A stretch of 64,000 bases of DNA from contig OZ024794.1 of the NCBI GenBank assembly GCA_964017045.1, positions 32,767,682-32,831,681 of the forward strand, read 5' to 3'. The stretch is from Omphiscola glabra (lineage: Eukaryota > Mollusca > Gastropoda > Lymnaeidae). Numbering within the stretch: the stretch's first letter is position 1; each line of letters starts with the position of its first letter. A program made the position numbers and the translations under genes. The notes under the pieces are model-generated. The model was not told the DNA's origin. It did not search any database and saw nothing but the letters and a program-made list of their open reading frames with translations. Positions 44,156 through 55,919 of the stretch are shown here, piece after piece.

Positions 44156-44667
44156 CTCTTCTGTATATTTAACAAATAACTTAATTTCGTCAAAACATTT
44201 GTTGCCGCGCTGATGTCATAACACCGCCATACTTTAGTTATAGTATAGACAACCGCATCAAAATTCATGGCTGACGAAATTTTAAAATAATCAAAAATAG
44301 CTAATCAAATTAATCTATCGATGTTTATTAAATTTTAAAAAAAATCTTCTTAAGCTCCTATAGAAATCTTACCAAACAATTTAGACGAGGTGAACCATGT
44401 TACATTACAACCATCAGTAGCCATTTACTTCTTTTCATAGTCCCAACTAAAACAAAGCAACACACCAACCGTGACCAAGCTCATAGGAGTCTAGCTGAAT
44501 CCAATCAATGTGCCCAGCCCCTTGTGATAAGCCCAAAGACTTGGGCTGATGCAGTTCCTTTTGACCCAATCCAGAGAGTATAATAGTAATAGTATAATCG
44601 CACCTACTTGTGAGTGCACGAGTATACGAATTTATAGAGGGGGAGAGAGAGTGAGATTATTTGAGGA

Positions 44668-44898
44668 ATGGACAACGGGTTTATTAATCCGTCATACTAT
44701 GTCAAAATGGTGACAACATTTTTATCTCATCATTACGATGCAAACGAAGCCGTTTATAAGAGTTTCAGTTTTAAAGAAATCTATAAGGGAAAGGAGAGGT
44801 TTTCAATAAAAATGATGGTTCATAGTCTACTCGAGCGCAATATATTTGTTAAATTCATCAGGGATAACATCCTAACACCGGAACAGGAAATCTTTTAA
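44668..44898 (+). other. Short open frame of 76 codons, doubtful
   Basis: ATG in a fair context (GAGGAATGG) starts MDNGFINPSYYVKMVTTFLS...LTPEQEIF. No known family. The preceding DNA (GTATACGA, GAGAGAGAGTGAGAT, TTTGAGGAATGGACAACG) resembles part of the putative LTR at 51.6-52.05 kb (GTATACGA, GAGAGAGAGAGAT, TTTGAGGAGTGGACAGT). The frame may therefore belong to an LTR-element relic rather than a host gene. Confidence 0.2.
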
Positions 44899-44899
44899 A

Positions 44900-47240
44900 G
44901 TGACGTCCTATAAATTATTAAAAATATCAACGTATTTATGCACGAATTAATGTATCAAGTACTATTATTTACAACAAATAATAATACATGTTTGGGTTTA
45001 TACAAGAAAAAGTAGATCGGGCACAGCCTGGACTCCAGTCAAAGCCTCACCCAAGTTTAATAGTATCAAAATATTATTGAATTGTTTTTTTTAAGCCCAC
45101 CATGGGTGAATATATAATATGAACATTTATTTTCCGGACGCCATGACAACAGCTTTCAACAATTTTGTTGCTGACCTTGTTAGCTAAGTTCACATGTGTT
45201 AGATATTGTCAGATCAAAGTAATTTGTTGCACTCACTGCTTATTTTTAGATTAACCGTACTCTATATTTATAGGTAATGTTAGGCCCATCTGCTGTCACT
45301 CATCTGTGTTAGGCCAATCTATTTTCCACGAGCTTCCTAACTTTGTTTTCTGTCAGAAAACTCCACCATAACTCATAAAAATAAAATCAAAATTCTTGTC
45401 TACGGTGGTGCACCTCATTCTTTGATTTGTTGCTGTTCAGTCATGTTTAATTTAGATATATCTCTATTTTTATGTAGTCGTACAGGACAATAGTTAAGAA
45501 ACTATAAAGAAATGGGATATTAAAAGGGTTATGCTATATAAATTTTGTCAGTCATCGATTTCAATATGACGAAATCACCTGGGAATTTTCTAGAGAAAAA
45601 TGCTGGTTCCCTAGGCAGCAAATTGCCTCTCTCGACGCTACTGTATAAATCAAGGGATTATACAGCTTGGTGCCAGTGGCATCGCAGGATTTTTCTGAAT
45701 TTTTCATTGTGTCAATTGTATCCACCCACGGGACTCCATCTGCTGGTTTTATTTCAGAGTTTCCTTCCCTTACATGACTATCTTGCTTTACTGTATCTCT
45801 TTTTCAGGGGATTGAACTCCAAGCCACAAGCTTCACTACGTTTAGTCCCAGGTCCTTCGGAGAATAGGGAACACAAAAATTTACACAGTCAAATGATATC
45901 ATTCAATACCATTGTTGTAGATTCGAGTGGATATTTCGGAGCCATGAACTACTATTTAGGATTAAGGGGAAAAAAACGCTTTTGAGTCTATGATTTTATG
46001 ACATGTTAGCTATATCTGTGGAGACATAACATGCTTAATAAAGAGACATGAAATGTTAATAATTTTTTAACAATGATTTATTAAGAACACATTTATTGAA
46101 TAATGGTTCACATAAAAAAAAGATGAACCTGCTGCCTTAACGTTGGAACATTACTTATTTATGGGTTTATTCTGATATATACATAAATAAAAAAAAAATA
46201 TTTATACATTATGGACCATTAGGTCTAACAAAATAAATTATATAATATAATGTTTACTGGTGGTGGAAGGGTCCCTGGGTGTGACCGCATCCCCCTTAAA
46301 GCAAAAAGAGCAATACAGGGGCCAAAAGAAAACTAGCAATCAGAATTCTCCTGAAAGAAGTTGCATCCGGCACTCTCCCACGTCAGGATCGATACTTATG
46401 AGCCACTCGAGAGGGTGCAAATAATACAGATGCAACCTCATCATCTCACGAGAGAACATCTATGAAGTACATGGCGGTATTTTTACCCCCTGTAATAGGC
46501 GTCTTGTTTACTGTCATTCAACTTTTCTCGTGAAAGAATTTTGGCTGCCCCCAAGTTCGACCCCGCGATTCGGGTGTGGCTAATTAAAAATAGTCTACCT
46601 TGACCAGGTTTACAAACAAATACAGTCTATAGTCTGTAAAAGTAGAATTATGTAGAAATCTCGAGGTTAATCGAGAAGCTGATATAATGTGTAAGCCCTT
46701 TCTAGAAATGTATATGAAACAGACTATGAATTCCTTTTAATCATTGTACCTTTTTACAACATTGTATCTTCTTCAACATTGTACCAGTACTAGCCAATCA
46801 TTATACTGTAAGTCAATAGCTTTAATTATATTTCTTTTAATTTTGTAATTTTTAAGGAACATAATAAAATTATTAATTTTAATTAGCCCAGTTTTGAGTA
46901 TCACATTCTTTGTTATTGTATTTGACATATGGTATAGTCTTTTGCTGTTAACTATTTTAGAACGAGCCATAAACTTAAATAAGAGATCAATTTCTCCATA
47001 CTGATAGCAGTACGTAACAACGGTAACAACAGGTTAGTTTAAACGCACTATATGGCATAAACCGTTTGGGGGGGGGGGGGGGGTAAAGAAAATGTAATAT
47101 GGAACCAAAGGCAAAATTTATCAAGTTAAATTCCAGGTATTTTATGTAAATTATTGGCTTTAAGGTTGTAGTACCCCAAAACGTCACACCAGCTTTTGAA
47201 AGTGTGTTCCAATGGAAGTATGGTGGAGTGAATACTTGAT
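44900..47240. other. Intergenic stretch, no gene supported
   Basis: AT-rich DNA. A stretch of about 140 codons at 45569-45985 is open but lacks protein-like family features. 46.1-47.2 kb has a poly-G run (47070-47085) and nothing else I can name. Confidence 0.35.
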
Positions 47241-47341
47241 GAAAAGATGCTCTAAATGAAGTTATGTTGGAATACTACCATGTGAAAATATGCTCTAAAT
47301 GAAGTTATGTTGGAATACTACCATGTGAAAAGATGCTCTAA
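47241..47341. repeat. 43-bp tandem repeat, 2.3 copies
   Basis: GAAAAGATGCTCTAAATGAA followed by GTTATGTTGGAATACTACCA TGT, with starts at 47241, 47284 and 47327. Confidence 0.85.
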
Positions 47342-48472
47342 TTTGGGGGAGGGGAGATGGTGAACATGGTGAAAAATATCACTTCCTACAAATTCGGGAC
47401 ACAGTTTCAACTTTTTTGGGGCAATTTTAGGATTTAACTTATACACATCTGCGATTTACTTATTTAGAAACATAGCGTTAAGATTATTATTTCATAGGTT
47501 GAAGTTCAAAAGAAGTTGATAAATAGTTATTTATGTATGTAAGTAGCGCAATAGATTTAAATACTGTGTCTCTGAACTTTTTTAAAAAAGGACTAGTCTT
47601 TCGACCTACTTTGTCTTTTTAAATCCCCAAGTCTTTACTGTATGTATTACGCCCTCCAATCTCATCACCCCCCCACTCACAGACAAAGTTAGATATATAA
47701 ACTTAATGTTATCATTATTCTCTCTTAGTAGCCTTGAAATATTGTTACCAAATAACAAATTGAAATATGATTTTTTTAAAAAAAAAACAGAAAAAAAGGA
47801 TGAAAAACAACTCTTACACAGAAACTAAATGAGAAAACATATAGACTTGTTTCATTTATCCACGTTCTGTAATGAAACATCTTTGTTATTGAAAGTAACA
47901 CGTGAAACAGCTTAGGAAATATTCCCTCAACAAACCGTGCAATAGATACAGCGACACCCCCCCCCTTTCTTTTTTGTCCTTCTTTCTGCCAAGATTCAAC
48001 TTTTGATATGATGGATCGTATCGATAACACCCCCCCTCCCAAACCTTCCTCCTTTTAATTTAAAAAACGAAAACTTTTCTTCAGACCCAAATTTTAATTA
48101 ACTATAATACATTTTCAATGGGGAAATAACTTTCTTATGGTTCAAATTTGTAAATGAATGAATGAACAACAACGCTGGCGAAGTTTCTGAATCTGACGAT
48201 GTCTGAGATCCCAATATTAAATCAGTTAGGTAGCGCTGTACTCTCGAACGACATTTCAGATAGAGTGATTCTGTTATCTCTGCTCCCCAAGCTCTCCTCG
48301 TAATAAATTTGTAATTGCTGAGAGCAGGACATCTGCTGGCTGACATGTGTCGCCAGAAGTCAACCGTTCTGCCGGAGCCATTCAGCTGTCCATTCTTTTA
48401 GTTTCAATGAGTCCAATTGCTTTAATTCTTAAAGGGAAAAAAAATCCGATTTTGTGGGATGTACACAAAGTG

Positions 48473-48479
48473 TAAGACA

Positions 48480-48523
<44 letters not shown>

Positions 48524-48530
48524 TGTCTTA
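48473..48530. repeat. 58-bp perfect palindrome with (AT)n core
   Basis: TAAGACACTA at 48473-48482 and TAGTGTCTTA at 48521-48530 are perfect inverted arms around 38 bp of alternating AT. A further (TA)n tract follows at 48531-48570. It could extrude a cruciform. It lies about 75 bp past the GPCR 2 stop, within its likely 3' UTR. Confidence 0.9.
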
Positions 48531-48602
48531 TATATATATACAATAATATATATATATATATATATATATTACCTAATATCCTGTATAAAACTAAACCCCC
48601 GC

Positions 48603-49778
48603 TTATTTCTTTGCGTCATCCGAGTTTGTATACTGCGATCCTTGTTTGGTCAAAATTTTATTTATGTTAGATAAGCACATTTCAGAAGTCAATATGCTAG
48701 ATTCAACGTCATATGTTTTCCTGTATCTGACAATTGAGTACTTGTAATTTCTTTCCCTATGCAGTTTTCGAAGATTTTCTTTCCAGTTCCAAGGCCAGCT
48801 GGTGAGCATGACCGCGTACACTTCTTTGTACTCCTCTCTCAAGATGGCGTAGATGGCCGCGTTCACGGTGGAGTTGGCGAAGCACGTGATCATGGCGTAG
48901 GTCTTGATGACTTCGGTCGTTGCAGGGGAGAACACTTTCTTGATTTTCAACGGAGCCACCAGAATGAACGGCAGCCACAACATTATAAACAAGAGCATGA
49001 GCACCACCGTAACCTTAACGCTGTTGATGCGGTTGTCGAACTGGACTATGCTGTCCTTTGACCAGGTCGGGAGCGTTTTCTTCGAGGCCTTGATCTGCCT
49101 GAGAACGACGTAGATGATTTGCACGTTGAGGATGGCCGAGACCCAAATGCACATCTGAAGCGCTATCACAGTGGACCAAATTATGTAAATTAGTGGAAGA
49201 ACAGCGTAAAAATTGCAGCGCTCGTTGAGATTTTTTACCTTGTAGTCGTAGGAGTTCCAACCCAGAATCGGGAGCATCGAGATCGTGGACATATAAACTC
49301 CCAGGACAATCAAGAGCCGAATTGTTCTTTCGTTGGTCACAAGAGAGCAGTACCGCAACGGCCACATGACCGCGATGTAGCGATCTATGGACAAGAAGAG
49401 CAAAGCGTGGATCGAGCCGCCGGCGAACATAATGACCGAGCAGAACCGAATCAGGCATAAGTACTTATTGTCGCTGATGAACTCTTGGGTCAGATCGGAG
49501 TAGCAGAGCACGTACATGGGCAGGCAGACGAGGCCCACCATACCGTCGTAGACGGCCAGGTTCATCAGCAGGAAGTTGTTGCTGGTGTAGAAGCCCGGGT
49601 ACAGCAGGATCCCCCAGAAGACAATGATGTTCGACACGATGATCATCGGGATGTAGATAATGCTGACGATGACAAAAATCATGTGGGCGTGTATAACATT
49701 TTCATTTGACAAAAATTTGAACTTGTCCTCCTCATAGCTCTCATTATAAGTAAGGGTGAAATGAATAAAATCAATCAT
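48603..49778 (-). CDS. Class A GPCR 2 of the cluster
   Basis: 391 residues from ATG 49778, with an N-glycosylation site near the start (NES, residue 12). TM1 N50; TM2 NLAVYD (D78); TM3 Cys108; IDRYIAVMWPL (DRY 132-134); end of TM4 LPILGWN; loop 2 CNFY (Cys188); TM6 LWLPFILVAP; TM7 ANSTVNAAIY (NAAIY 306-310, no proline); then PWNWK (329-333). The GWN motif after TM4 and the overall pattern recall the adenosine/MECA side of class A, but no ligand can be assigned. GPCR 5 is its closest neighbour: both have the DRY motif at 132-134 and identical FWGILLYPGFYT in TM1-loop 1. The acceptor at 49882-49883 implies a spliced 5' UTR exon. Possibly a chemosensory receptor. Confidence 0.9.
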   Translation of the reverse strand: MIDFIHFTLTYNESYEEDKFKFLSNENVIHAHMIFVIVSIIYIPMIIVSNIIVFWGILLYPGFYTSNNFLLMNLAVYDGMVGLVCLPMYVLCYSDLTQEFISDNKYLCLIRFCSVIMFAGGSIHALLFLSIDRYIAVMWPLRYCSLVTNERTIRLLIVLGVYMSTISMLPILGWNSYDYKVKNLNERCNFYAVLPLIYIIWSTVIALQMCIWVSAILNVQIIYVVLRQIKASKKTLPTWSKDSIVQFDNRINSVKVTVVLMLLFIMLWLPFILVAPLKIKKVFSPATTEVIKTYAMITCFANSTVNAAIYAILREEYKEVYAVMLTSWPWNWKENLRKLHRERNYKYSIVRYRKTYDVESSILTSEMCLSNINKILTKQGSQYTNSDDAKK

Positions 49779-49874
49779 TTTTCACTGCCTTAAAAAAAAA
49801 TTAAAAATAATTCTGTTCACCAGTGATGCCGATAACTTCTAACGGTCAAGGACGAGGCTGTTCATCATTTGTTT

Positions 49875-49905
49875 AGGTGACCTGCAAATGGATCAATACA
49901 AGGAT
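49875..49905 (-). promoter_or_regulatory. Conserved 5' UTR acceptor upstream of GPCR 2
   Basis: The minus strand reads TTGTATTGATCCATTTGCAG followed by GTCACC. GPCR 5 has TTGTATTGATCCATCTACAG followed by GTCGCC at the equivalent place (about 62920-62950). The exon would start at 49881, 103 nt before the ATG. Confidence 0.6.
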
Positions 49906-50159
49906 GGTATTGGGCTTGGACTTTTAAACTTTCTATACAAAGTAATTTACAAAAACATCAAGGATCGTATTAATAGTAGTGGCATGAAAAAAAAGATCTT
50001 TTCTTAAAGGGCACATCACTCTCGAATACATACATTACCACAACAAACATTTAGTTAGCTTTTTATACAAATAAATTTCCGTTTAAAGAAGCCAAAACAT
50101 AAGATACAATAAGACATGATGGAAAAAATTTTGGAAAAACACCATTCAACCAAAAGAAC

Positions 50160-51070
50160 AAAACAAAGGAAAAGAAGGGCCGAGTAGAAAAAGTACTTAA
50201 GTGTATTTTTGATGTTTTGAGAAAAATGAGTTTAAAGTTTTTAAATTCTTATTTAAATATATTAAAAGCTGTTCGAGGTAACTCTGAATCAAACACTTGT
50301 GGACATTTTTTCAGGAATCATATTTACAGGAATGATTCAGGGGAAGTCATCCAATATAATGCCGGTCTTAACTCAGTTTTTAAAAATTGTAACTTAAGTA
50401 CTTTTTCTAACTACTGAAATAAAAACTCCAAATAGCCAAAAGGAAGTTAAAGCTATTTTAGGTTTATACAATCGCTACAGTACATTTGTACCCAAGTTTT
50501 CAGACATAACATTACCTTTAAGAAAATTGATCAACAAAAACAACAAAGACACAGAATAGTGTGGACAAAGGATTGCGAGCCAGTATTAAAAATAACCAAA
50601 AGAGATCTTTCAGAGTGAAAACATACTAACATCACCTGACTTTAATCAAATGTTCACATTAGTTACCGATGCATCAAATTATCGACTAGGAGCTTGTCTC
50701 ACACAAGAAGTCAACAACAAGCTCAGACCAATTTAAGTAGATCATTGAGCAAAACTGAAATCAACTTTTCAACCATTGAAAAATAATGCCTCGCTGTAGT
50801 GTGGGCACTAAAAAAACTGTAAAAGTGTCTTTTGGGTAGAAAATTTAATCTTTTCACAGAGCACAAACCATTAATGGCACTAAACAAACAAAAAAAGAAT
50901 AGCCAATTACAAGATTAACAGGTTGTCCTTAATTCTCCTAGATTACCAATATGAGATAAAAACAATAAAAGGTATAGACAACATTGTTGCTGATTTCTTG
51001 TCCAGACACATTGATTATAAAGACAAGGACAGAGACATTGAACTGAGACACGTCAGACATACATTTTGAT
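50160..51070 (+). mobile_element. Relic of LTR retrotransposon pol (Ty3/gypsy type), RT end and RNase H
   Basis: Across several frames the plus strand shows a late-RT motif (QKEVKAILGLYNRYSTFVPK, about 50440-50500) and RNase H pieces (FTLVTDASNYRLGACLTQEV about 50655; SLSKTEINFSTIEK about 50745; CLAVVWALKKL; LLGRKFNLFTEHKPLMALN about 50830-50885). The end reads LLDYQYEIKTIKGIDNIVADFLSR (seen in two parts). Many stops and shifts make it long dead. No integrase was seen downstream. Confidence 0.75.
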
Positions 51071-51597
51071 TTCTTAAAGATCATATTAACTGAACAATAC
51101 TATATGAAATATTTGATTTTACGATACATAAGTAATTCATTCAATGCTGCAAAAACTGTAAGATAATATATACATAAATATTATAATTTATGTTATACTT
51201 CATAATGCACTAACAATTAGTGTACATTTAATCATTTTACCATTGATAGCCCATTTTGATATTTGATCAATGAATGATATATTATATTGTTTCTTGTATC
51301 ATTTATATAAATTAGGAAACATTTTTCACTGGACAATAAGTTTGATTTTTGATAATATTATAACTATGATTGACCACTGATGTGTAAGATGAACATTGAG
51401 TAATTCAAATAATTTATCATAAGATTATTGATAATTTTTTGTCATTTGTACATTCAGCATTACATTTATAGATTACAATAAATAATATACAAGGGAGATA
51501 ATAACTTATATGTTGATTATCAAACTATACCACAGTTGTTCTATGTAAATATTTTCTAAAAATTTGTTTGACAAAATTTTTTTGTATGGGTCGGGCG

Positions 51598-52052
51598 TGT
51601 AACAGAAAAATAGTTAACTATGCATTTTCACACGACACTAATAATACTAATATTTATTCTCACGGCACAGTAGCGTAGGGATTTGAGGAAAATGAATAAA
51701 ACACGAGAAAAGCGGGGACTAGTTTTTATAGCGTAGGGAGAACTCATGTTTTTTCATTAGAGCGAGAGTATACGATTTATTTTGGGTGTGAGCAGGCATA
51801 TTGGATTTCTTGAATGGATTATTGAATTAATATTGGATGGCGTATTATTGAACTTATGTGTATATAATATATTCTTTGCACTGAAACTATGTTTATTACA
51901 AGGATCAATGAATTATTTGTCGTATTCAATATACATAATAAAGTGCTGTGTAAATTATCCAATTGGACATTGTCAATTCTTGAGAGAGAGAGAGAGAGAT
52001 AGTTTTGAGGAGTGGACAGTATTCAATTAGTAGCGGCAAGCCATCCATTACA
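51598..52052 (+). mobile_element. Possible 3' LTR of the gypsy-like relic
   Basis: About 530 bp past the pol relic, a segment starts TGTAACAG after a G-rich stretch (GGGTCGGGCG) and ends ATTACA, i.e. TG...CA ends with a short inverted TGTAA/TTACA. The length of 455 bp is normal for an LTR. It has an internal (GA)n tract at about 51983-52000. The second LTR was not found, so this rests on end structure and position only. Confidence 0.35.
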
Positions 52053-52427
52053 CTAAAGCTCACAGCAGTAGTTAACATTGTTATAAAAACAATTGTTGCA
52101 AGCCACATGTGGATTTGCCGACCACTGGAACAGCCTATGCACAAAATCTCCACAATATATCATCCTGGCTCACATATCTGGCTCCGTCAAGCGTTGTGCA
52201 ACATTGATCTGATACCAAAATGCACCCATGTCTTAAAAAATAATTGAAAGGACGAATTTCTGATGTTCAGTTTCAATCGAGAATCAACTACGCTTAACCT
52301 TTAGTGTGAGACTCGGACCAGAGCCACCCCACCCCCGCAAACTAATTTTGCGGTCGCGTGTTAGCCTCGCTCACAGCGCCCAACGCAAACTGGCGACTGT
52401 ATTTGCAAATAGGTCGACCATACTTAT

Positions 52428-52670
52428 CCTTCCATTGACACATTACACTTACTGGTCATCCAGACTTTCCCTTCCACTGACACAGTTACTGGTCGACTAG
52501 ACTCCCACTTCCATTGACACAGTTACTGGTCGACTAGACGTCCACTTCCATTGATACAGTTACTGGTCAACTAGACGTCCACTTCCATTGACACAGTTAC
52601 TGGTCGACTAGACGTCCACTTCCATTGACACGGTTACTGGTCGACTAGACGTCCATTTTCCCTGACACGG
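52428..52670. repeat. 37-bp minisatellite, about six copies
   Basis: The unit is CTTCCATTGACACAGTTACT plus GGTCGACTAGACGTCCA. Later copies are almost identical; the first is degenerate. It lies between GPCR 2 and GPCR 3, about 1 kb past the GPCR 3 stop. Confidence 0.9.
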
Positions 52671-53299
52671 CGTACGTCCAGAACGGCGAAATGTAACAAT
52701 AAATGGTACAATTGTGTAACGTGATTACGTCATAGTAAATCTCTCTCGGAATTGATCTGTCAACTTTTTGTTGTCGAACACGTTCACGCTTTCCTATCAC
52801 CTAGTCACTTACATATGAGCAAAAATTCGTACTCAAATATGCTCTTTTTTCTGAAGAGATCTATTTCTAACCACTACTGCCCATCTTATCACCTTTAACA
52901 CTTCTGAGAGTACATGAAGACTAGAAATATAAAACGTCGACTAGTGACATATTTCTTTTAATATTTATAGACATAAAAATATTAACTATCTAAAAGAGAG
53001 CTTGAATCGAATTAAATGTATTTCTTAATAAATAAATTTTGTTCACTTTCTGAACAGAATGCGTATCTTTTTTTTTTCCTTCAATTTTTGTTGGGGTTGG
53101 GGGTGGGTTAAGGTACTTAATCAACATTGTGTAAACACCTGATTTATACAACATATATATATGTACACGAATGAACAAAATCATGAACTCAGGTGATCAA
53201 CAATTATATTTGTAAACGTCTTTTACATACTTTGTAAACAAACGAGTAGTGCCATGTCAGTAGTTAATCAACATTATGTGCACACAAGAAATCCCACTG

Positions 53300-53460
53300 C
53301 GCTAAATGCCTGTACAGCGTTATGTCAACACCCTATTAACACCGAGTTAACGTGTAATCGACACGATGTTAACGCCTATATGGCTAACACTCTGTTAACG
53401 CCTAGATAGCTAACACTGTGTTAACGCCTTAAATATAATAACGTGTTAACGCCTAGACGA
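53300..53460. repeat. Degenerate GTTAACGCCTA repeat
   Basis: GTTAACGCCT recurs at least four times between about 53370 and 53455, separated by TATATGGCTAACACTCT or similar. It contains several HpaI-like GTTAAC palindromes. No gene here. Confidence 0.7.
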
Positions 53461-53705
53461 CACCGATCAGAGAAATGAATATTATTATCATTATTAAATA
53501 GCTCATTTCAATATTAAAAATAAATAAATAATTTTAATTAGATTATAATTATATCAATAAAAACACGGGCTAATTTATAAATTTAATTTTCATTTACATG
53601 CAATGTTTGTTGTTTTTTTTAAATTAAAAAAACAAACAAGAAAAACAACAACAAGAAGAAAACAACAAGCTAAAAATAGAATAGTACGTATGTTTCTTCA
53701 ACACT

Positions 53706-54974
53706 TTACGACCCTGTTAAGTTTGATAGCGTTTCCAACACGTTGCTTGGGCCAAATAACTCACGGGCGGATTTGTGAGTCGGGGCTTTGCCGTGCCTGG
53801 GTACAGAAACGTCCACCTTGCTGCCAAAATCTACACAGCTTCCCGGAGTGGACGACTTATCTGAATCTCCCCTAACGCTGATCAAGTCCATCTCATTGAG
53901 GTCCCTCTTCATTTCCGAGATCACGCTCTCCGCCATGCCGGAGCAGGAGAAAATGGTGGAGCATTTCGATTCGTTGATGCCCCTGATCTTTTCTTTCCAA
54001 TTCCACGGAGCCGAGGTCAGCATGCAGATGTAAGCCTGGCGACATTCCGGCCTCAGCACGGCGTACACCGGGGCGTTAAGAAACGAGTTCGCGAAACCCA
54101 ACATGAGACCGTAGTTTTTGCCTATTTCAACGTCTCGCGGGTTAAATACATTGTAGAGCTTGAAGGGGGCGATAAGGAAAAACGGCAACCACAGGATGAA
54201 GAACACGAGCATCAAGGCCACGGAGAGCTTCACGCTCATAACGCGGGCCTGGAACAAGGCGATCTCATCGCGTGACCAGCTCACGCTCTGCGCCCGGAAT
54301 ACTTTGAGCTGCTTGCAGACGGCGATGACAACTCGAATGTTACAGAAACCCGCCACCGGGACGGAAATCAACAAAACGAGAATTATTGCCAGCTTTAGAT
54401 AGGCCTTGGGCACCACCGTGTAGATGTGGCAAACCGTTATTTCGTCTTGAATTGTAGGATCGAAATCGTTCCAGCCCATCATTGGCAAGAAGCCCACGAA
54501 GATATTGTAGACCCATACGGCCGTGACCAGGAAAACGGTCCGCTCCACAGTCACAAGACTCTGGTACCTGAGGGGGTGCAGGACGGCGATGTAGCGCTCT
54601 ATCGATATTGTGGTCAGGAATGTCAAAGAACTGGAAAGTGGGATGACGGCCGCGGCCACCTTGGCAAGGCAGGTGTACTTGACGCAGTTGATGAAGCGCC
54701 TAGTGCTGCTCAGCTCGCTGAGCACGAACATCGGCATGTAAAAGGCGCCGATCAGGAAATCGGCCATGGAGAGGCTGAGCAGCAGAATGCTGTTGCTGGT
54801 TAAGGGGACAGGGTAGAGGATGATGCCCCAGAAGATGAGAATGTTGGACGTTATGATCAAAGGCATGTAGGCATACGTTAAGTAGATGGACACGTGGAGG
54901 TTTTCAATCACCACGGGGTCGGCCAGTACGGCTATGGTCTCGTTTGTTGTCAAATCGACAATCCGAAGAGCCAT
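53706..54974 (-). CDS. Class A GPCR 3 of the cluster
   Basis: 422 residues from ATG 54974 (MALRIVDLTTNETIAVLADP, with an N-glycosylation site at N11). TM1 N44; TM2 SLSMADFLIGAFYMP (D72); IERYIAVLHPL, an ERY variant of DRY (126-128); LPMMGWN after TM4; loop 2 CHIY (Cys182); TM6 FILWLPFFLIAPFK; TM7 ANSFLNAPVY (NAPVY 300-304); PWNWK (323-327). The C-terminal tail is about 95 residues, Ser-rich, with a PGSCVDFG stretch. The tail is the longest after GPCR 4 and could hold phosphorylation sites. A T-rich AATAAG acceptor about 35 nt upstream of the ATG is possible. Same family as GPCR 2, 4 and 5, and nearest to GPCR 4 in TM2 and TM7. Ligand unknown. Confidence 0.9.
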   Translation of the reverse strand: MALRIVDLTTNETIAVLADPVVIENLHVSIYLTYAYMPLIITSNILIFWGIILYPVPLTSNSILLLSLSMADFLIGAFYMPMFVLSELSSTRRFINCVKYTCLAKVAAAVIPLSSSLTFLTTISIERYIAVLHPLRYQSLVTVERTVFLVTAVWVYNIFVGFLPMMGWNDFDPTIQDEITVCHIYTVVPKAYLKLAIILVLLISVPVAGFCNIRVVIAVCKQLKVFRAQSVSWSRDEIALFQARVMSVKLSVALMLVFFILWLPFFLIAPFKLYNVFNPRDVEIGKNYGLMLGFANSFLNAPVYAVLRPECRQAYICMLTSAPWNWKEKIRGINESKCSTIFSCSGMAESVISEMKRDLNEMDLISVRGDSDKSSTPGSCVDFGSKVDVSVPRHGKAPTHKSARELFGPSNVLETLSNLTGS

Positions 54975-55339
54975 CTTGATTCGCGCAACTTGATAGTTAA
55001 AGTATTTTCTTATTAAAAAAAGAAAAGAAAATACCAGTCAGTAATATTTAGATATGCTTCATACAGAAAACAAGTGCGCTAATCCTTTTTGAGACTCTAT
55101 CGTGTCTAGTTGCTTTGAATATGCAAATACGTAGCTCGATTTGATTTGTTGGCCAATCATACATGCCTAGGTCGGCCGTCTTTGAGGCTTATCAGTATTT
55201 ATACGCTCCAGCTCTGCACAGTTGAGTATGAAACACAATTAAGCTAAGTGTTTCAAAATGCAAAACTGAGAAATAACTTGAGTGTTCTAGAAGTATCGAA
55301 AGATTAGTAGGTGTGCTGATCTGTTTAGTATAAATAACT

Positions 55340-55530
55340 ACCTCCGATGCTCCACTGTTAAAAATCGATAATTTGATGAAGGGATCGACTGTTGATAACC
55401 GATAACTTGCTCAAGTGCTTCACAGCTGAGTATAGATAACTAGCTCCAGTGCTCCACTGTTGAAAATCGATAACTTGCTCCAGTGCTTTACTGCTGAAAA
55501 TTGATAATTGGCTCCAGTACTTCAGTAGTG
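55340..55530. repeat. Degenerate tandem repeat of about 40-45 bp upstream of GPCR 3
   Basis: Blocks such as GCTCCAGTGCTCCACTGTTG, AAAATCGATAACTTGCTCCA and GTGCTTTACTGCTGAAAATT recur four or more times with substitutions. It lies in the 5' flank of GPCR 3, 400-550 bp from its ATG. Confidence 0.75.
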
Positions 55531-55919
55531 GCTTGCCTGTCCAGTTATTTGATAAACTTCCGAGTGGAAGCTCGAAGTGTGTTTGCTAATTGTGGGAAAG
55601 CTCGTTGTCGTGTTGTAAAACTTTTAACTTCCGATACCTGGCAAGGAAGTAAGACAAGACATTTTGCTTTTGTAGGAAAAGGCTGAGTGAATAATTGCTA
55701 AATTTATGCAGTTATAAAAAAAAAATATATATATATTTATTTTAACCACACAGAAATTCGCGGATGACATTGTAAGTAATAAATATAACTAATGCAATTT
55801 TTGTGTTCAACTATTGCAGGTATAAAATCCGAGTGTCCAAAAAATAAATTTATATTGACATTAAATTTTTAATGAAATAAAGTTTATGTTCGTTTCTCTA
55901 GGTAAAAGTAACTTTGAAC

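Noticed and set aside
45545..45985. Long open frame (about 140 codons) between GPCR 1 and GPCR 2
   Set aside because: No ATG in a good context at its start, no family resemblance, and its composition follows the local AT-rich DNA; likely chance.
48098..48346. Minus-strand frame of 82 codons starting MSASRCPALSNYKF
   Set aside because: Real ATG but no recognisable domain and no clear splice partner; could be downstream exon sequence of GPCR 2, but nothing supports it.
55190..55210. TATAAATA on the minus strand about 220 bp upstream of GPCR 3
   Set aside because: Plausible position for a promoter, but TATA-like strings are frequent in AT-rich DNA and no transcript start is known; not listed as a feature.
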